NCBI RefSeq assembly: GCF_002311515.1
Contig: NZ_DCAO01000059.1
Coordinates: forward strand, 55,165 to 70,688
Reading direction: 5' to 3'
Length of the DNA: 15,524 nt
Source: Thalassospira sp. UBA1131
GTDB taxonomy: Bacteria > Pseudomonadota > Alphaproteobacteria > Rhodospirillales > Thalassospiraceae
Positions within the stretch are counted from its first letter, which is position 1. Every line of letters begins with the position of its first letter. Below, one piece after another: positions 6,469-13,943 of the stretch. A program made the position numbers and the translations under genes. The notes beneath the pieces are model-generated. The model did no database searches. It was not told where the DNA came from and was given only the letters and a program-made list of their open reading frames with translations.

Positions 6469-8526
6469 ATGCCTGTTGGCCGAGATTCACGTGCAAAGTA
6501 CTTGGTTGCCGTGCCGCAAACCGTCGCGCAACAGGACCTTTCAAAGCTTGTCGCGGGGATAAACCTGTGGGACGCGACCGAAGCTGCAGCCAAATACATA
6601 TCAGGGCAATCGCCCGAGGATTTTTCCAGCCAACGGCGTTTTTCATTTTGTATTTTGCCTTCACAGGTCGGCCGCGACTGGCTTGGCAGCCTGATCCGCC
6701 TGAATTGCGACACTTTTGTTGAATGTTTCCCCGAACTCGACCTTGAAGACTTGGCACCGCTGGTCGGTAAGAAATCACTGCCAAAACATGACCTGCTGGT
6801 CTGTCTTTCAACACGCAGCGCCTATCATTTGCCGGTGGCACGCAAATTTGTGACCAGCCTTCGGCATCGCGGCCTGATTGGCGATGGCGTCGCGTCCTCT
6901 GTTGAAATGGCCGTTCAGGAAGCATTCGCCAACTCGCTCATACATGGCAATCTGGAACTTGCAACCGGCGGCCATCTGTCGATGGATCGCTTCAAGGAGC
7001 TCGGCGAAGAAACCGAACGCCGCCTTGCATCCCGCCACCATGGCGCCCGTGCAATTATCCTGACAGCGCGTCGGCGCAAAAATGGCCAAGTCGTCATCAC
7101 CATCAATGATCAGGGCAACGGATTTTCACCGCCTGATGCAAACGCAACCGCCCCGATTTCGCGTAAGGACACGACCTTTGGCCGCGGCCTCCCCCTGATC
7201 AGAAGCCTGTGTCACTCTGTGAATTTTCTGCGGGATGGCCGCACGATCGAACTGACTTTTGATGACAGTCAAAGCACGACGGCGTTAGGCGACACGGCAT
7301 TCCTCAATGATCTTGAAACACGCCTGACGACGTCGCCCGATGCACTGCGCATTGCGCAGAACGCAACCATCCTGATTGCGGACGACACCCTTTTGTCGCG
7401 TGAAATCATTGCGTCCTATCTTCGGGCTGACGGGTTTACCAATCTGGTTTTTGCCAAGGATGGCGAAGATGCGATTGCCCAGATCAAGACGCATAATCCC
7501 GATCTGATCATTCTTGATATCATCATGCCGAAACTGGATGGTTATGCAGTGTGCAAGGCCGTCCGTGCTGATCCTGCCTATGCAAAAACTCCGATCATCG
7601 CCCAAACCGCCCTTGAGGAGAACGAAGGACGCACGCGCATTTTCGATGACGGGGCAACCGACCTTATCCTCAAACCGCTCAACAAGGCAGAACTGATCGC
7701 ACGCACCAAGATCCACCTCGAAAACCGGCTGCTGGTGCAGCAACTTCAGGCCTATCAGGCACGCACCCAGTCAGAACTGGAACTTGCGCGCAACATGCAG
7801 GAAAACCTGAACCCGACACCGGAACACTATCGTGGGGTCGGCATGGATTACGGCATGCGGATCAGTGCGACATTCCAGATGTCCTCGGAACTTGGTGGCG
7901 ATATGTGGGGGCTGGTACCGATTGATGCCCACCGGCTTGGCGTTTACATCGTTGATTTCGCAGGCCACGGGCTTGGGGCCGCACTCAACACCTTCCGCCT
8001 GCATTCCCTGATATGGTCCGAACAAGTCGACGATCAGACGCCGGATGTGTATTTGCAGCGGCTTAATCGTCATCTCAAGGGGCTTTTGCCTGTCGGGCAA
8101 TATGCGACAATGCTGTATGGCATCGTCGACCGACAGAACAACACGTTCGCCTATGCCAGTGCCGCCTGCACGTCACCTGTTCTGGGCAACACTGCGACCG
8201 GCGAGGCACGCTATCTTGATGGTTCCGGGGTGCCACTTGGTGTTATCAGGGACGCCCGCTATGAAACCCGCGAAGTCCCGTTCGACAGGGACAGTTTCCT
8301 GCTGCTTTACAGCGACGCACTGATCGAAACAACCTTGGACAATGGTCAGTTTCTCTGTGAGGCAGGCTTGCTCAAGATGTTGCAAGACACCGTTCTGGAA
8401 GGCGGTCGTGACATTGACCTTGCCGCACAGATTGCCGATCAGTTCATGGACCGTGCACCGGCAAAGCTTGATGATGATTTCACGATCGTTTCCCTGCAAG
8501 CAGCCAATATCCCGTCTGCTGGCTAG
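6469..8526 (+). CDS. RsbW-like kinase - receiver - PP2C phosphatase, SypE-type
   Basis: This is a 685-residue three-domain regulator. Residues 1-115 have no recognised domain. A GHKL serine-kinase domain (about 120-275) has an N-box with Glu151 and Asn155, a G1 box DQGNG (214-218) and a G2 box RGLPLI (239-244). A receiver (about 300-415) has Asp305/306, phospho-acceptor Asp350, Thr380 and Lys402. A helical linker leads to a SpoIIE/RsbU-type PP2C phosphatase (about 440-680) with GGD (476-478), DFAGHG (496-501), YSDALIE (614-620) and DDDFTIV (668-674). This is the domain order of Vibrio fischeri SypE; Pseudomonas HsbR has the same domains in another order. Receiver phosphorylation would decide whether the STAS partner, encoded just upstream, is phosphorylated or dephosphorylated. 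One oddity: the usual second acid of GGDxxD is Gly481 here. It is probably cytoplasmic, with no membrane segment. Confidence 0.92.
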   Translation: MPVGRDSRAKYLVAVPQTVAQQDLSKLVAGINLWDATEAAAKYISGQSPEDFSSQRRFSFCILPSQVGRDWLGSLIRLNCDTFVECFPELDLEDLAPLVGKKSLPKHDLLVCLSTRSAYHLPVARKFVTSLRHRGLIGDGVASSVEMAVQEAFANSLIHGNLELATGGHLSMDRFKELGEETERRLASRHHGARAIILTARRRKNGQVVITINDQGNGFSPPDANATAPISRKDTTFGRGLPLIRSLCHSVNFLRDGRTIELTFDDSQSTTALGDTAFLNDLETRLTTSPDALRIAQNATILIADDTLLSREIIASYLRADGFTNLVFAKDGEDAIAQIKTHNPDLIILDIIMPKLDGYAVCKAVRADPAYAKTPIIAQTALEENEGRTRIFDDGATDLILKPLNKAELIARTKIHLENRLLVQQLQAYQARTQSELELARNMQENLNPTPEHYRGVGMDYGMRISATFQMSSELGGDMWGLVPIDAHRLGVYIVDFAGHGLGAALNTFRLHSLIWSEQVDDQTPDVYLQRLNRHLKGLLPVGQYATMLYGIVDRQNNTFAYASAACTSPVLGNTATGEARYLDGSGVPLGVIRDARYETREVPFDRDSFLLLYSDALIETTLDNGQFLCEAGLLKMLQDTVLEGGRDIDLAAQIADQFMDRAPAKLDDDFTIVSLQAANIPSAG

Positions 8527-8538
8527 GCACCTGCCGGA

Positions 8539-9150
8539 TCAGGAAACGCGGCACCCACGACCGATGGTGGACTGGATGAGGTCGCCAAACGGCTCGACAT
8601 CACCCCAAATGACTTGTGTGTGGTCGAATGTCGGTTGCGGTCGGGTCTCGCGGTCATCATGCGAAACGGTATGCATACGGCTTGCGACCACGGTGCGTAT
8701 CAGGTTGGCAAGCCCCTTGCGCGCGCCGGCATGATCGGTTTCAGCGGCAAGAACAGCACCGAGTTGATCAAGTGCGCGCATCTTGTCCCGGCATCCCAGC
8801 AAATCAGCCGCAAGCACGCGCAACTCCCGCGCATCAGGGCGCAGGCTGATGGCAATTTCAAGATGTTCAAGCCCAAGGTCACGGCGGCCGGTCTGGATAT
8901 AGACCCTTGTCAGGCCCAGATGGGTCGCCCCATCAAGATCATCAATCAGCAACGCCCGGCCAAACGCATTCAGTGCAAGATCGCAAAGACCAAGATCAAG
9001 CAAAACGTGGCCCAGTACACGAAGGCGGGCGGGCTGATCTGGCAGGCTGTCGATCAGACCGCGCAGACGGGTACGGATTTCCGGGGCAAGCTCGATATCG
9101 CCTGTAATCGCCATTGCGGATGTTTGCAAAATCTCTGTCTGTGACGACAT
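8539..9150 (-). CDS. TPR-like repeat protein, function unknown
   Basis: This is a 203-residue protein from ATG 9150, with GAGG about 9 nt upstream. The open frame continues 30 codons further, but that part is unlikely to be translated. Residues about 35-150 look like three degenerate tetratricopeptide helical pairs, with repeated patterns such as LGHVLLDLGLCDLALNAFGR and LGLTRVYIQTGRRDLGLEHL. Such repeats mediate protein-protein contacts. There is no signal peptide or membrane segment. The C-terminal 45 residues are polar and rich in His, Arg and Asp. It ends 12 nt from the convergent SypE-like gene and lies 164 nt downstream of the GGDEF-EAL gene on the same strand, so it may share that transcript unless the hairpin at 9285 stops it. 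No function can be assigned. Confidence 0.75.
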   Translation of the reverse strand: MSSQTEILQTSAMAITGDIELAPEIRTRLRGLIDSLPDQPARLRVLGHVLLDLGLCDLALNAFGRALLIDDLDGATHLGLTRVYIQTGRRDLGLEHLEIAISLRPDARELRVLAADLLGCRDKMRALDQLGAVLAAETDHAGARKGLANLIRTVVASRMHTVSHDDRETRPQPTFDHTQVIWGDVEPFGDLIQSTIGRGCRVS

Positions 9151-9284
9151 GGTCAACGGCCTCGTTCCCGCCAAAAATCGGGACCGGTGGTTGTGCCATT
9201 TCACAAAATACCGTTCCCGCTTTTGACAGAGTAGCGCCATCTGGTTGCGGGAAGATTAACCGAGTCGCAGCTTATCGCATCCAA

Positions 9285-9310
9285 GGGCCGAGGTTTACGG
9301 CACTTGGCCC
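9285..9310 (-). terminator. hairpin just past the GGDEF-EAL gene
   Basis: GGGCCGAG (9285-9292) pairs with CTTGGCCC (9303-9310), including one G-U pair, around a 10-nt loop. It begins 5 nt after the stop codon. No T-run follows on the minus strand, so it may act as an attenuator or as 3'-end protection rather than a full intrinsic terminator. Confidence 0.35.
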
Positions 9311-9314
9311 CACG

Positions 9315-11267
9315 TCACTTGCCAACACCTTCGGCCAACGCATCAAGTTTGACTTCGCGAACCGGGCGGGCAAAGAAATACCCCTGCATCAGGCGGCCAC
9401 CCAACGTGATGATCACATCGCGCTGGCTGTCGTTTTCGATCCCTTCCAGCACGCAATCAATGCCAAGATTCTGGCACATATCAATCACCGTTTTGACGAT
9501 ACGGCGGCTGCGTTCGTTATGCGACAGCGGGGCGACAAAGCTGCGATCAACCTTGAGCACATCAAATTCAAGTTCGTGGACATAGCGCAGGCTGGAATAA
9601 CCGATGCCAAAATCATCAAGGGCAATGCGTGCGCCATGATCGCGCAAATACCGGATGCTGGTCCGGGCGGCCTCAAAATCACGCAAGAACGCCGTTTCAG
9701 TGACTTCAAAGGTCAATCTTCCCGGGTCGATGCGATGCTTTTTGATCTCGTCAATCAGCCACTCGACAGTGTCGGACAGAACAATATCGCGCGCCGAAAG
9801 GTTAAACGATACGGGCAGGTTTTCCGGCCAGTCCTGCATATCGACCATCAGCTTTTCGAACAAAACCCGTGTCAGAAAGCCGACCTGGCCGGTCTTTTCT
9901 GCCACCGGAAAGAACGTGCCTGGCGAAACCGCCCCCATCTGGGCACTTTCCCAACGTGCAAGCGCCTCAAGCGAGCTCACCTTCCCGGATCGAATATCAA
10001 ATACCGGTTGGTAATGCAGGCTGAGCTCAGTCGATAAATCCGCCTTGCGCAGCGCCTGTTCAATCTGGGAGTCATGGCGGATCAGTGTTTCGTGGTGGGC
10101 GGCAAACAAAACCGCCTCGCCGCGTGCATTCTTTTTCGCATGGTAAAGCGCAAAGTCAGCACGTTCGAACAGGCCGTTCGGGCTGCGCGCTACTGTGGGA
10201 TAGGTCGCAAACCCCAGTGATGCCGAAACCTGCACGGTCACACCATTTAGGACAAACGGTCGATTGAGCGCGTCACAAAGCTCCTTGCCGAGCGCAATCA
10301 GTTCGAGTGCGTCGTCATAGCCCTTAAGCAACAATCCGAACTCATCCCCGCCCAAACGCGCCAGAAGCGTATCGTTACCAAGCACTTTGCGAAGCCGCCT
10401 GCCCGCCTGCTGCAACAGCTCATCGCCCGACGGGTGACCATGCACGTCATTGACAGGCTTGAAACCGTCCAGATCAATCATCGCCACCGCGAATGTTTCA
10501 TTTTCGGTGGCAGCATTCACCGTATCTTCCAGCACGGAAAAAAAGGCCCGGCGGTTGGATAAACCGGTCAACGGATCAATCAGCGCCAATGCCTCGTTTT
10601 GGCGCGACAGTTCGATCATCGTCTGGTGCTGTGCTTCAAGATCGTTCTGGGTCTGGATCAGGCCAGAAAAATTGGCATAAAAGCTTCGGATGATCTGAAT
10701 GATCATCAACGACACAAGCGCCATATTGACCGCGATCGCGACATAAACTTCGTTGCCGCTGGTGCCGAAGAAAAACACGGAGGTGCCTAGCACAATCGCA
10801 ACAACCAGCAATGCCGCAGGCGGGAAATTCACCAGACAGAAAATACAGCCAACAACCGTGATCGATATGAAATAGGCAACGTGGCCGCGCTGATAGGCGT
10901 CGCCATAATCAAACATCGTGATCGCCCAAAGGGTGAACAGGACGGATATCACCACCGCCAGCACCCTGATGCGCTTCAGATGCTTGATACAGACATCAAC
11001 GTCATCAACATCAACGCGGGCGCGGTTCCAGGCAACCGCACGAATAATACAAATGACACCCAGAACAATCACAGCATGGACTGTCATCCAGTCGGGTGCT
11101 GTTCCGTAATGGGTGTAGGCAAGGGCGACTGCGTTGGCCAGCAGCAGCATATAAAGGACAGGTATCTGACGCGAAAGAGCACCAACCTGCGCGCGCAACA
11201 GTTCCGGCTTGTCTGTCCGAATTTTTAACGTGTCGGCAAAACCTTGCCAGAAACTACCGGCTGCCAC
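9315..11267 (-). CDS. membrane GGDEF-EAL cyclic-di-GMP enzyme
   Basis: This is a 650-residue protein from GTG 11267. The N-terminus has six hydrophobic segments (about 34-54, 60-78, 102-121, 128-147, 149-167, 172-192), a MASE-like membrane sensor without a known name. A short helical linker leads to GGDEF (about 232-390), with an intact GGDEF at 306-310 but no RxxD product-inhibition site before it (GNDT there). The EAL domain (about 400-640) has Glu434-Ala-Leu, NLSARD, FEVTET, DDFGIGYSSL, LKVDRSF, LEGIEND and QGYFFARP, so its metal and catalytic residues appear complete. By its motifs it could both make and degrade cyclic di-GMP; which activity dominates cannot be told. Close to a SypE-like partner switch, it is a plausible biofilm or motility output, but they are not co-transcribed. 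Confidence 0.92.
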   Translation of the reverse strand: MAAGSFWQGFADTLKIRTDKPELLRAQVGALSRQIPVLYMLLLANAVALAYTHYGTAPDWMTVHAVIVLGVICIIRAVAWNRARVDVDDVDVCIKHLKRIRVLAVVISVLFTLWAITMFDYGDAYQRGHVAYFISITVVGCIFCLVNFPPAALLVVAIVLGTSVFFFGTSGNEVYVAIAVNMALVSLMIIQIIRSFYANFSGLIQTQNDLEAQHQTMIELSRQNEALALIDPLTGLSNRRAFFSVLEDTVNAATENETFAVAMIDLDGFKPVNDVHGHPSGDELLQQAGRRLRKVLGNDTLLARLGGDEFGLLLKGYDDALELIALGKELCDALNRPFVLNGVTVQVSASLGFATYPTVARSPNGLFERADFALYHAKKNARGEAVLFAAHHETLIRHDSQIEQALRKADLSTELSLHYQPVFDIRSGKVSSLEALARWESAQMGAVSPGTFFPVAEKTGQVGFLTRVLFEKLMVDMQDWPENLPVSFNLSARDIVLSDTVEWLIDEIKKHRIDPGRLTFEVTETAFLRDFEAARTSIRYLRDHGARIALDDFGIGYSSLRYVHELEFDVLKVDRSFVAPLSHNERSRRIVKTVIDMCQNLGIDCVLEGIENDSQRDVIITLGGRLMQGYFFARPVREVKLDALAEGVGK

Positions 11268-11305
11268 TTGTCCCAGACCTAACGCGTTCTTTATCCCGAA
11301 AAAAT

Positions 11306-11311
11306 ACTATA
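11306..11311 (-). promoter_or_regulatory. candidate -10 element for the GGDEF-EAL gene
   Basis: On the minus strand this reads TATAGT, about 38 nt upstream of the GTG at 11267. No convincing -35 box lies 16-18 nt upstream. The 140-base gap between the TfoX-like gene and this gene (11268-11407) also holds a small palindrome ATCCCGGGAT (11374-11383). Confidence 0.3.
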
Positions 11312-11407
11312 CAGGAAAAGTGCGACCGAACATCACTGATTGCAAGCGGCGTCTAAATACCCCTGCCCCGAATATCCCGGGATCTGTTTGCTTTGTCCAA
11401 GGCTTGG

Positions 11408-11764
11408 TTACTTCTTGGCAGTTCGCCCCTTTTGCGCCTGTGAACGGCGCGCAGCCCCAAGCGCCAACGTGGCAAATTCAAGAAGTTGTTCTTCGTTATC
11501 AAGCCATTCACCGGGCACTTCGAAATAAGACAGGGTCACCGGCCTTCCCGACGGTACGGCAAATGGCTGCATCCCCATCGCATCAAACCGGTCCTTGGTC
11601 TGTGCGTCTCCTTTGAGATACAGGACATCTTCGGAAATGATCGCAAAGAAGGCGCCGTCACAATAAAGCCCGACGGCGCCAAACATCCGTCTGGGCCTGA
11701 TATGCCCCAAAGGTGCCAGCAGCTCTGACACCAACAGAACGAACTCGCTATCGACCGATGCCAT
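11408..11764 (-). CDS. TfoX N-terminal-domain protein
   Basis: This is a 118-residue protein consisting of the TfoX N-terminal domain only; the C-terminal domain of the competence regulator TfoX/Sxy is absent. Recognisable parts are the RRMFGAVGLYCDGAFFAII strand-turn segment, YLKGD, and the motif with RPVTLSYFEVPGEWLD. The tail is basic (RRSQAQKGRTAKK). The start ATG 11764 lies inside the last codons of the WYL regulator gene, giving a 17-nt overlap and an AAGGCGAG about 8 nt upstream, so the two are translationally coupled. A start at 11785 would only extend it into the upstream gene. Stand-alone TfoX_N proteins are common in proteobacteria, have no well-established biochemical role, and should not be taken as evidence of natural competence. 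Confidence 0.82.
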   Translation of the reverse strand: MASVDSEFVLLVSELLAPLGHIRPRRMFGAVGLYCDGAFFAIISEDVLYLKGDAQTKDRFDAMGMQPFAVPSGRPVTLSYFEVPGEWLDNEEQLLEFATLALGAARRSQAQKGRTAKK

Positions 11765-12452
11765 TAAGGATCTCGCCTTCAACACCTTCGGAAATCAGAT
11801 AATCACGCAATGACCGCCCCGGAACCGGGCGAAAGCGCGATGTCGATATCTCCATATGGGCAATCCGGTCGGCCCGAAAAACGCGAAAGGCCTCGCGCAA
11901 TTCGCACCAGCTGGCCAGAAGCCAAGTACTGCCAAAAAACAACATGCCAAGCGGCCAGACCCGGCGACGGGTATTGTCGCCCTTTGCATCGGTGTAATCG
12001 ATATCAATCAGAAACCGTTCGCGGATGGCCCGCCTGAGGTCCGGCATCGAAATGGCAATCGGTTCCTGCGCGATTTCGGCAATCGCAATCGGGACACCAC
12101 CAACCAGACCACGGATTTTTTCGGGCAGCACCGCCTCGATCTTGGTCAGGGCATCACCGGCGGCACGCGCCATCTGCGGATCAGTCCAGCTTTGAACCAT
12201 GCGGGCCGCAACAACAAGCGCCTCGATCTCGTCGGCATCAAACATAAGCGGCGGCAAGTCATACCCATCGCGCAGGATATAGCCAACGCCTGCCTCCCCC
12301 TCGACCGGAACGCCCGATGCGGCAAGGTCGCGAATGTCGCGGTAGATGGTCCGTTCGGAAACTTCAAGTTCCTCGGCCAGGTCACATGCGCGGCACAGTT
12401 TGCGGCGGCGCAAGATTTGAACAAGGCGAAATAATCGGTCAGCCCGTCTCAT
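11748..12452 (-). CDS. YafY-type transcriptional regulator with HTH and WYL domains
   Basis: This is a 234-residue DNA-binding regulator from ATG 12452, with GGAG 6 nt upstream. Residues about 1-60 form an HTH_11/DeoR-like winged helix (CDLAEELEVSERTIYRDIRD, then GVPVEGEAGVGY). Residues about 133-206 form a WYL ligand-sensing domain, where the name-giving motif reads WLL (STWLLASW). The family usually represses itself and a nearby gene and responds to a small ligand or nucleotide. Here the divergent neighbour is a VOC-fold gene, and a perfect inverted repeat lies between them over this gene's promoter. It overlaps the downstream TfoX-like gene by 17 nt, forming a two-gene operon. Confidence 0.9.
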   Translation of the reverse strand: MRRADRLFRLVQILRRRKLCRACDLAEELEVSERTIYRDIRDLAASGVPVEGEAGVGYILRDGYDLPPLMFDADEIEALVVAARMVQSWTDPQMARAAGDALTKIEAVLPEKIRGLVGGVPIAIAEIAQEPIAISMPDLRRAIRERFLIDIDYTDAKGDNTRRRVWPLGMLFFGSTWLLASWCELREAFRVFRADRIAHMEISTSRFRPVPGRSLRDYLISEGVEGEILNGIGR

Positions 12453-12484
12453 GATCACTCCTTTGTCATCCTGCCCCAAAAATT

Positions 12485-12514
12485 ATCATACCGCTCCTGA
12501 CAGGCTCCTGTCAG
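12485..12514 (-). promoter_or_regulatory. sigma-70-type promoter of the WYL regulator gene
   Basis: On the minus strand, CTGACA (12509-12514) serves as -35 and TATGAT (12485-12490) as -10, with an 18-nt spacer and about 32 nt to the ATG. The inverted repeat at 12494-12517 covers the -35 box and most of the spacer, which would allow repression by blocking polymerase. Confidence 0.5.
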
Positions 12515-12517
12515 GAG
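12494..12517. promoter_or_regulatory. probable operator of the WYL regulator, 11-bp perfect inverted repeat
   Basis: Arm CTCCTGACAGG (12494-12504) and its exact reverse complement CCTGTCAGGAG (12507-12517) are separated by CT. It sits in the 123-base gap between the divergent regulator and VOC genes, where a dimeric regulator could control both. On the VOC side a TTGACA lies at 12531-12536, but no -10 box is found at normal spacing. Confidence 0.65.
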
Positions 12518-12575
12518 GGATGTGCAACCATTGACAAATCGGGACAGGATTAACCCCAACGTCAGGAGCATGACG

Positions 12576-13013
12576 ATGAAAGTCACCAACGCCTATCAGA
12601 TCATCATCACCGAAAAATTCACCCAAAGCCGCGCCTTTTACAAAAAGCTTGGCTTCACACCGGTCTTTGACGGTGACTGGTATTGCCAGCTTGTCTGGCC
12701 GTCCGCACCATCCGTTCAGCTTGGCCTGATGAAACAGGGACACGAAACCCAGCCGCCCATGTTCCAGGCAGCCACTGTTGGCGAAGGAACGGTTCTTACG
12801 CTGGAGGTTGAAGAAGCCCGCGATGCGGCAGATGAATTGCGCGAAGCCGGGTTTGAATTTGCCCTTGATCTTCGCGATGAACCATGGGGCCAGCGCCATT
12901 TTGCCCTTCTTGACCCCAATGGTGTGCGGATCGACATCGCAAGTGCCACCGCCGAACTTTCCCCGGAATATGCCCAGCAGTTCAAGGAAGCCGGCGAAGG
13001 CGTACTTGCCTGA
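12576..13013 (+). CDS. VOC (glyoxalase/bleomycin-resistance fold) family protein
   Basis: This is a 145-residue protein of the vicinal oxygen chelate superfamily. It has the two expected beta-alpha-beta-beta-beta modules: the first with FTQSRAFYKKLGFTPVFDGDWYCQLV, given here as FTQSRAFYKKLGF at about 14-26, and the second with DAADELREAGFEF, PWGQRHFALLDPNG and VRIDIAS. The DPNG turn and the following strand are hallmarks of the family. ATG 12576 is preferred because AGGAG lies 7 nt upstream; another ATG at 12570 would leave only one base between ribosome site and start. The superfamily includes glyoxalases, dioxygenases and drug-binding proteins, and the metal ligands are not clear enough to choose. 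It is divergent from the WYL regulator with a likely shared operator, and ends at a good terminator. Confidence 0.82.
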   Translation: MKVTNAYQIIITEKFTQSRAFYKKLGFTPVFDGDWYCQLVWPSAPSVQLGLMKQGHETQPPMFQAATVGEGTVLTLEVEEARDAADELREAGFEFALDLRDEPWGQRHFALLDPNGVRIDIASATAELSPEYAQQFKEAGEGVLA

Positions 13014-13052
13014 CCTCCCTCGCGCACCAAGCCCCGCAAACTTTCTGCCAAT

Positions 13053-13082
13053 GGCCTGCCAATATGGCGGGCCGTTTCTTTT
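13053..13082 (+). terminator. rho-independent terminator after the VOC gene
   Basis: GGCCTGCC (13053-13060) pairs with GGCGGGCC (13066-13073), with one G-U pair, around the loop AATAT. GTTTCTTTT follows on the plus strand. It lies between convergent genes, 40 nt after the VOC stop and touching the end of the hydrolase gene. Confidence 0.75.
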
Positions 13083-13713
13083 AACCGAGCATCTTTGCAA
13101 ACCGGGATATCGCCGTCGCGGCATCGGCCATGTTCTGGCTTTGGGTACGTCCGGAACTTTTGCGTGGCTTGAAGTCATGTTCGCCGTCTTCAACCCAGTA
13201 AAGCGCAATACGATCTGAAAGCCCGTAACCCGCAATCTCATCGGGACTGCCAAACGGGTCGCGCGTGCCATGACAGATCAGGCTCGGCGTTTTCAGGGTT
13301 TTAATATGTTCTGTGCGCAGGTTTTCAGGCTTGCCCGGTGGATGGAACGGATAGCCAAGGCAGACAAGACCGACCACACCAAGATCATCTGCCACCATGC
13401 TGGCGATCCGTCCGCCCATGGATTTGCCGCCGATAATCAACTTCTCTGGCCCGCCAAGTGCGCGAACAACTTCACCGTAATACTCGATCAAAACCGGTGC
13501 CCGATCCGGCCCACGTTTTTTGCCATCAATCCGGCGTTTGGCCATATAGGGGAACTCAAAGCGTGCAACGCGCAGGCCAGCCTTGGCCAGCTCGCCCGCC
13601 ATTTCGTTCATGAACGGGCTATCCATGGCTGCCCCTGCCCCATGGGCCAGAACAATCGTTCGGGCAGCATCTTCATCGCCATCAAACTGAAACTGGATCG
13701 GATCGGTGCTCAA
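13081..13713 (-). CDS. alpha/beta hydrolase of the KANL3/Tex30 type
   Basis: This is a 210-residue single-domain alpha/beta hydrolase. The early strand and oxyanion region is TIVLAHGAGAAMDSPFMN (19-36). The nucleophile elbow is GGKSMGG with Ser98, the acid is Asp152 in HGTRDPFG, and the base is His179 in DGEHDFKP, so the triad is complete. The GKSMGG and HGAGAxMDSPFM motifs are typical of the KANL3/Tex30 (dienelactone-hydrolase-like) family, whose bacterial substrates are not known. The start is TTG 13713, supported by GGGGAA 6 nt upstream; the next in-frame ATG (codon 30) would delete the first strand and the oxyanion region. There is no signal peptide, so it is cytosolic. It is convergent with the VOC gene and divergent from the AbrB-type gene. 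Confidence 0.85.
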   Translation of the reverse strand: MSTDPIQFQFDGDEDAARTIVLAHGAGAAMDSPFMNEMAGELAKAGLRVARFEFPYMAKRRIDGKKRGPDRAPVLIEYYGEVVRALGGPEKLIIGGKSMGGRIASMVADDLGVVGLVCLGYPFHPPGKPENLRTEHIKTLKTPSLICHGTRDPFGSPDEIAGYGLSDRIALYWVEDGEHDFKPRKSSGRTQSQNMADAATAISRFAKMLG

Positions 13714-13840
13714 AACAGGTTCCCCACAGACTGCCGTATATTGCTTAACGTCATACAGAACATGGCGATATTCTCCAAGTCAGACATGGCCTTCATTCGG
13801 CGGGATCACGCAAATACTCGCATCCATCGCACAAGCTGGC

Positions 13841-13846
13841 TATAAT
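13841..13846 (+). promoter_or_regulatory. candidate -10 element for the AbrB-type membrane gene
   Basis: There is a perfect TATAAT in the 230-base gap between the hydrolase and AbrB-type genes. No clear -35 box is present at 16-18 nt. Transcription would start near 13853, leaving a leader of about 60-90 nt, depending on which start codon is used. Confidence 0.4.
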
Positions 13847-13943
13847 TGTAATCCCCACCTTGACGCCCCCCACAGGCGCCAGCACGCCATCACATCGCGC
13901 CACCCGCGATCAGATGCCTTCCATCCATGACAAAGGCCGCATC

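Noticed and set aside
9114..10037. Plus-strand open frame of 307 codons inside the GGDEF-EAL gene
   Set aside because: It is antisense to a protein with clear GGDEF and EAL motifs. Its translation has no recognisable domain and no good ribosome site, so it is a frame shadow.
11408..11764. TfoX-like gene as evidence for natural competence
   Set aside because: Only the N-terminal domain is present and no competence genes are in the window.
11856..12434. Plus-strand open frame of 192 codons opposite the WYL regulator
   Set aside because: It is antisense to a regulator with a clear HTH and WYL domain and has no motif or ribosome site.
12486..13271. Minus-strand open frame of 261 codons across the VOC gene
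   Set aside because: It is antisense to the VOC gene, whose start, ribosome site, fold motifs and terminator are all present. The alternative translation looks like low-information basic sequence.
13270..13845. Plus-strand open frame of 191 codons over the hydrolase gene
   Set aside because: It lies opposite a complete Ser-Asp-His hydrolase and has no domain of its own.
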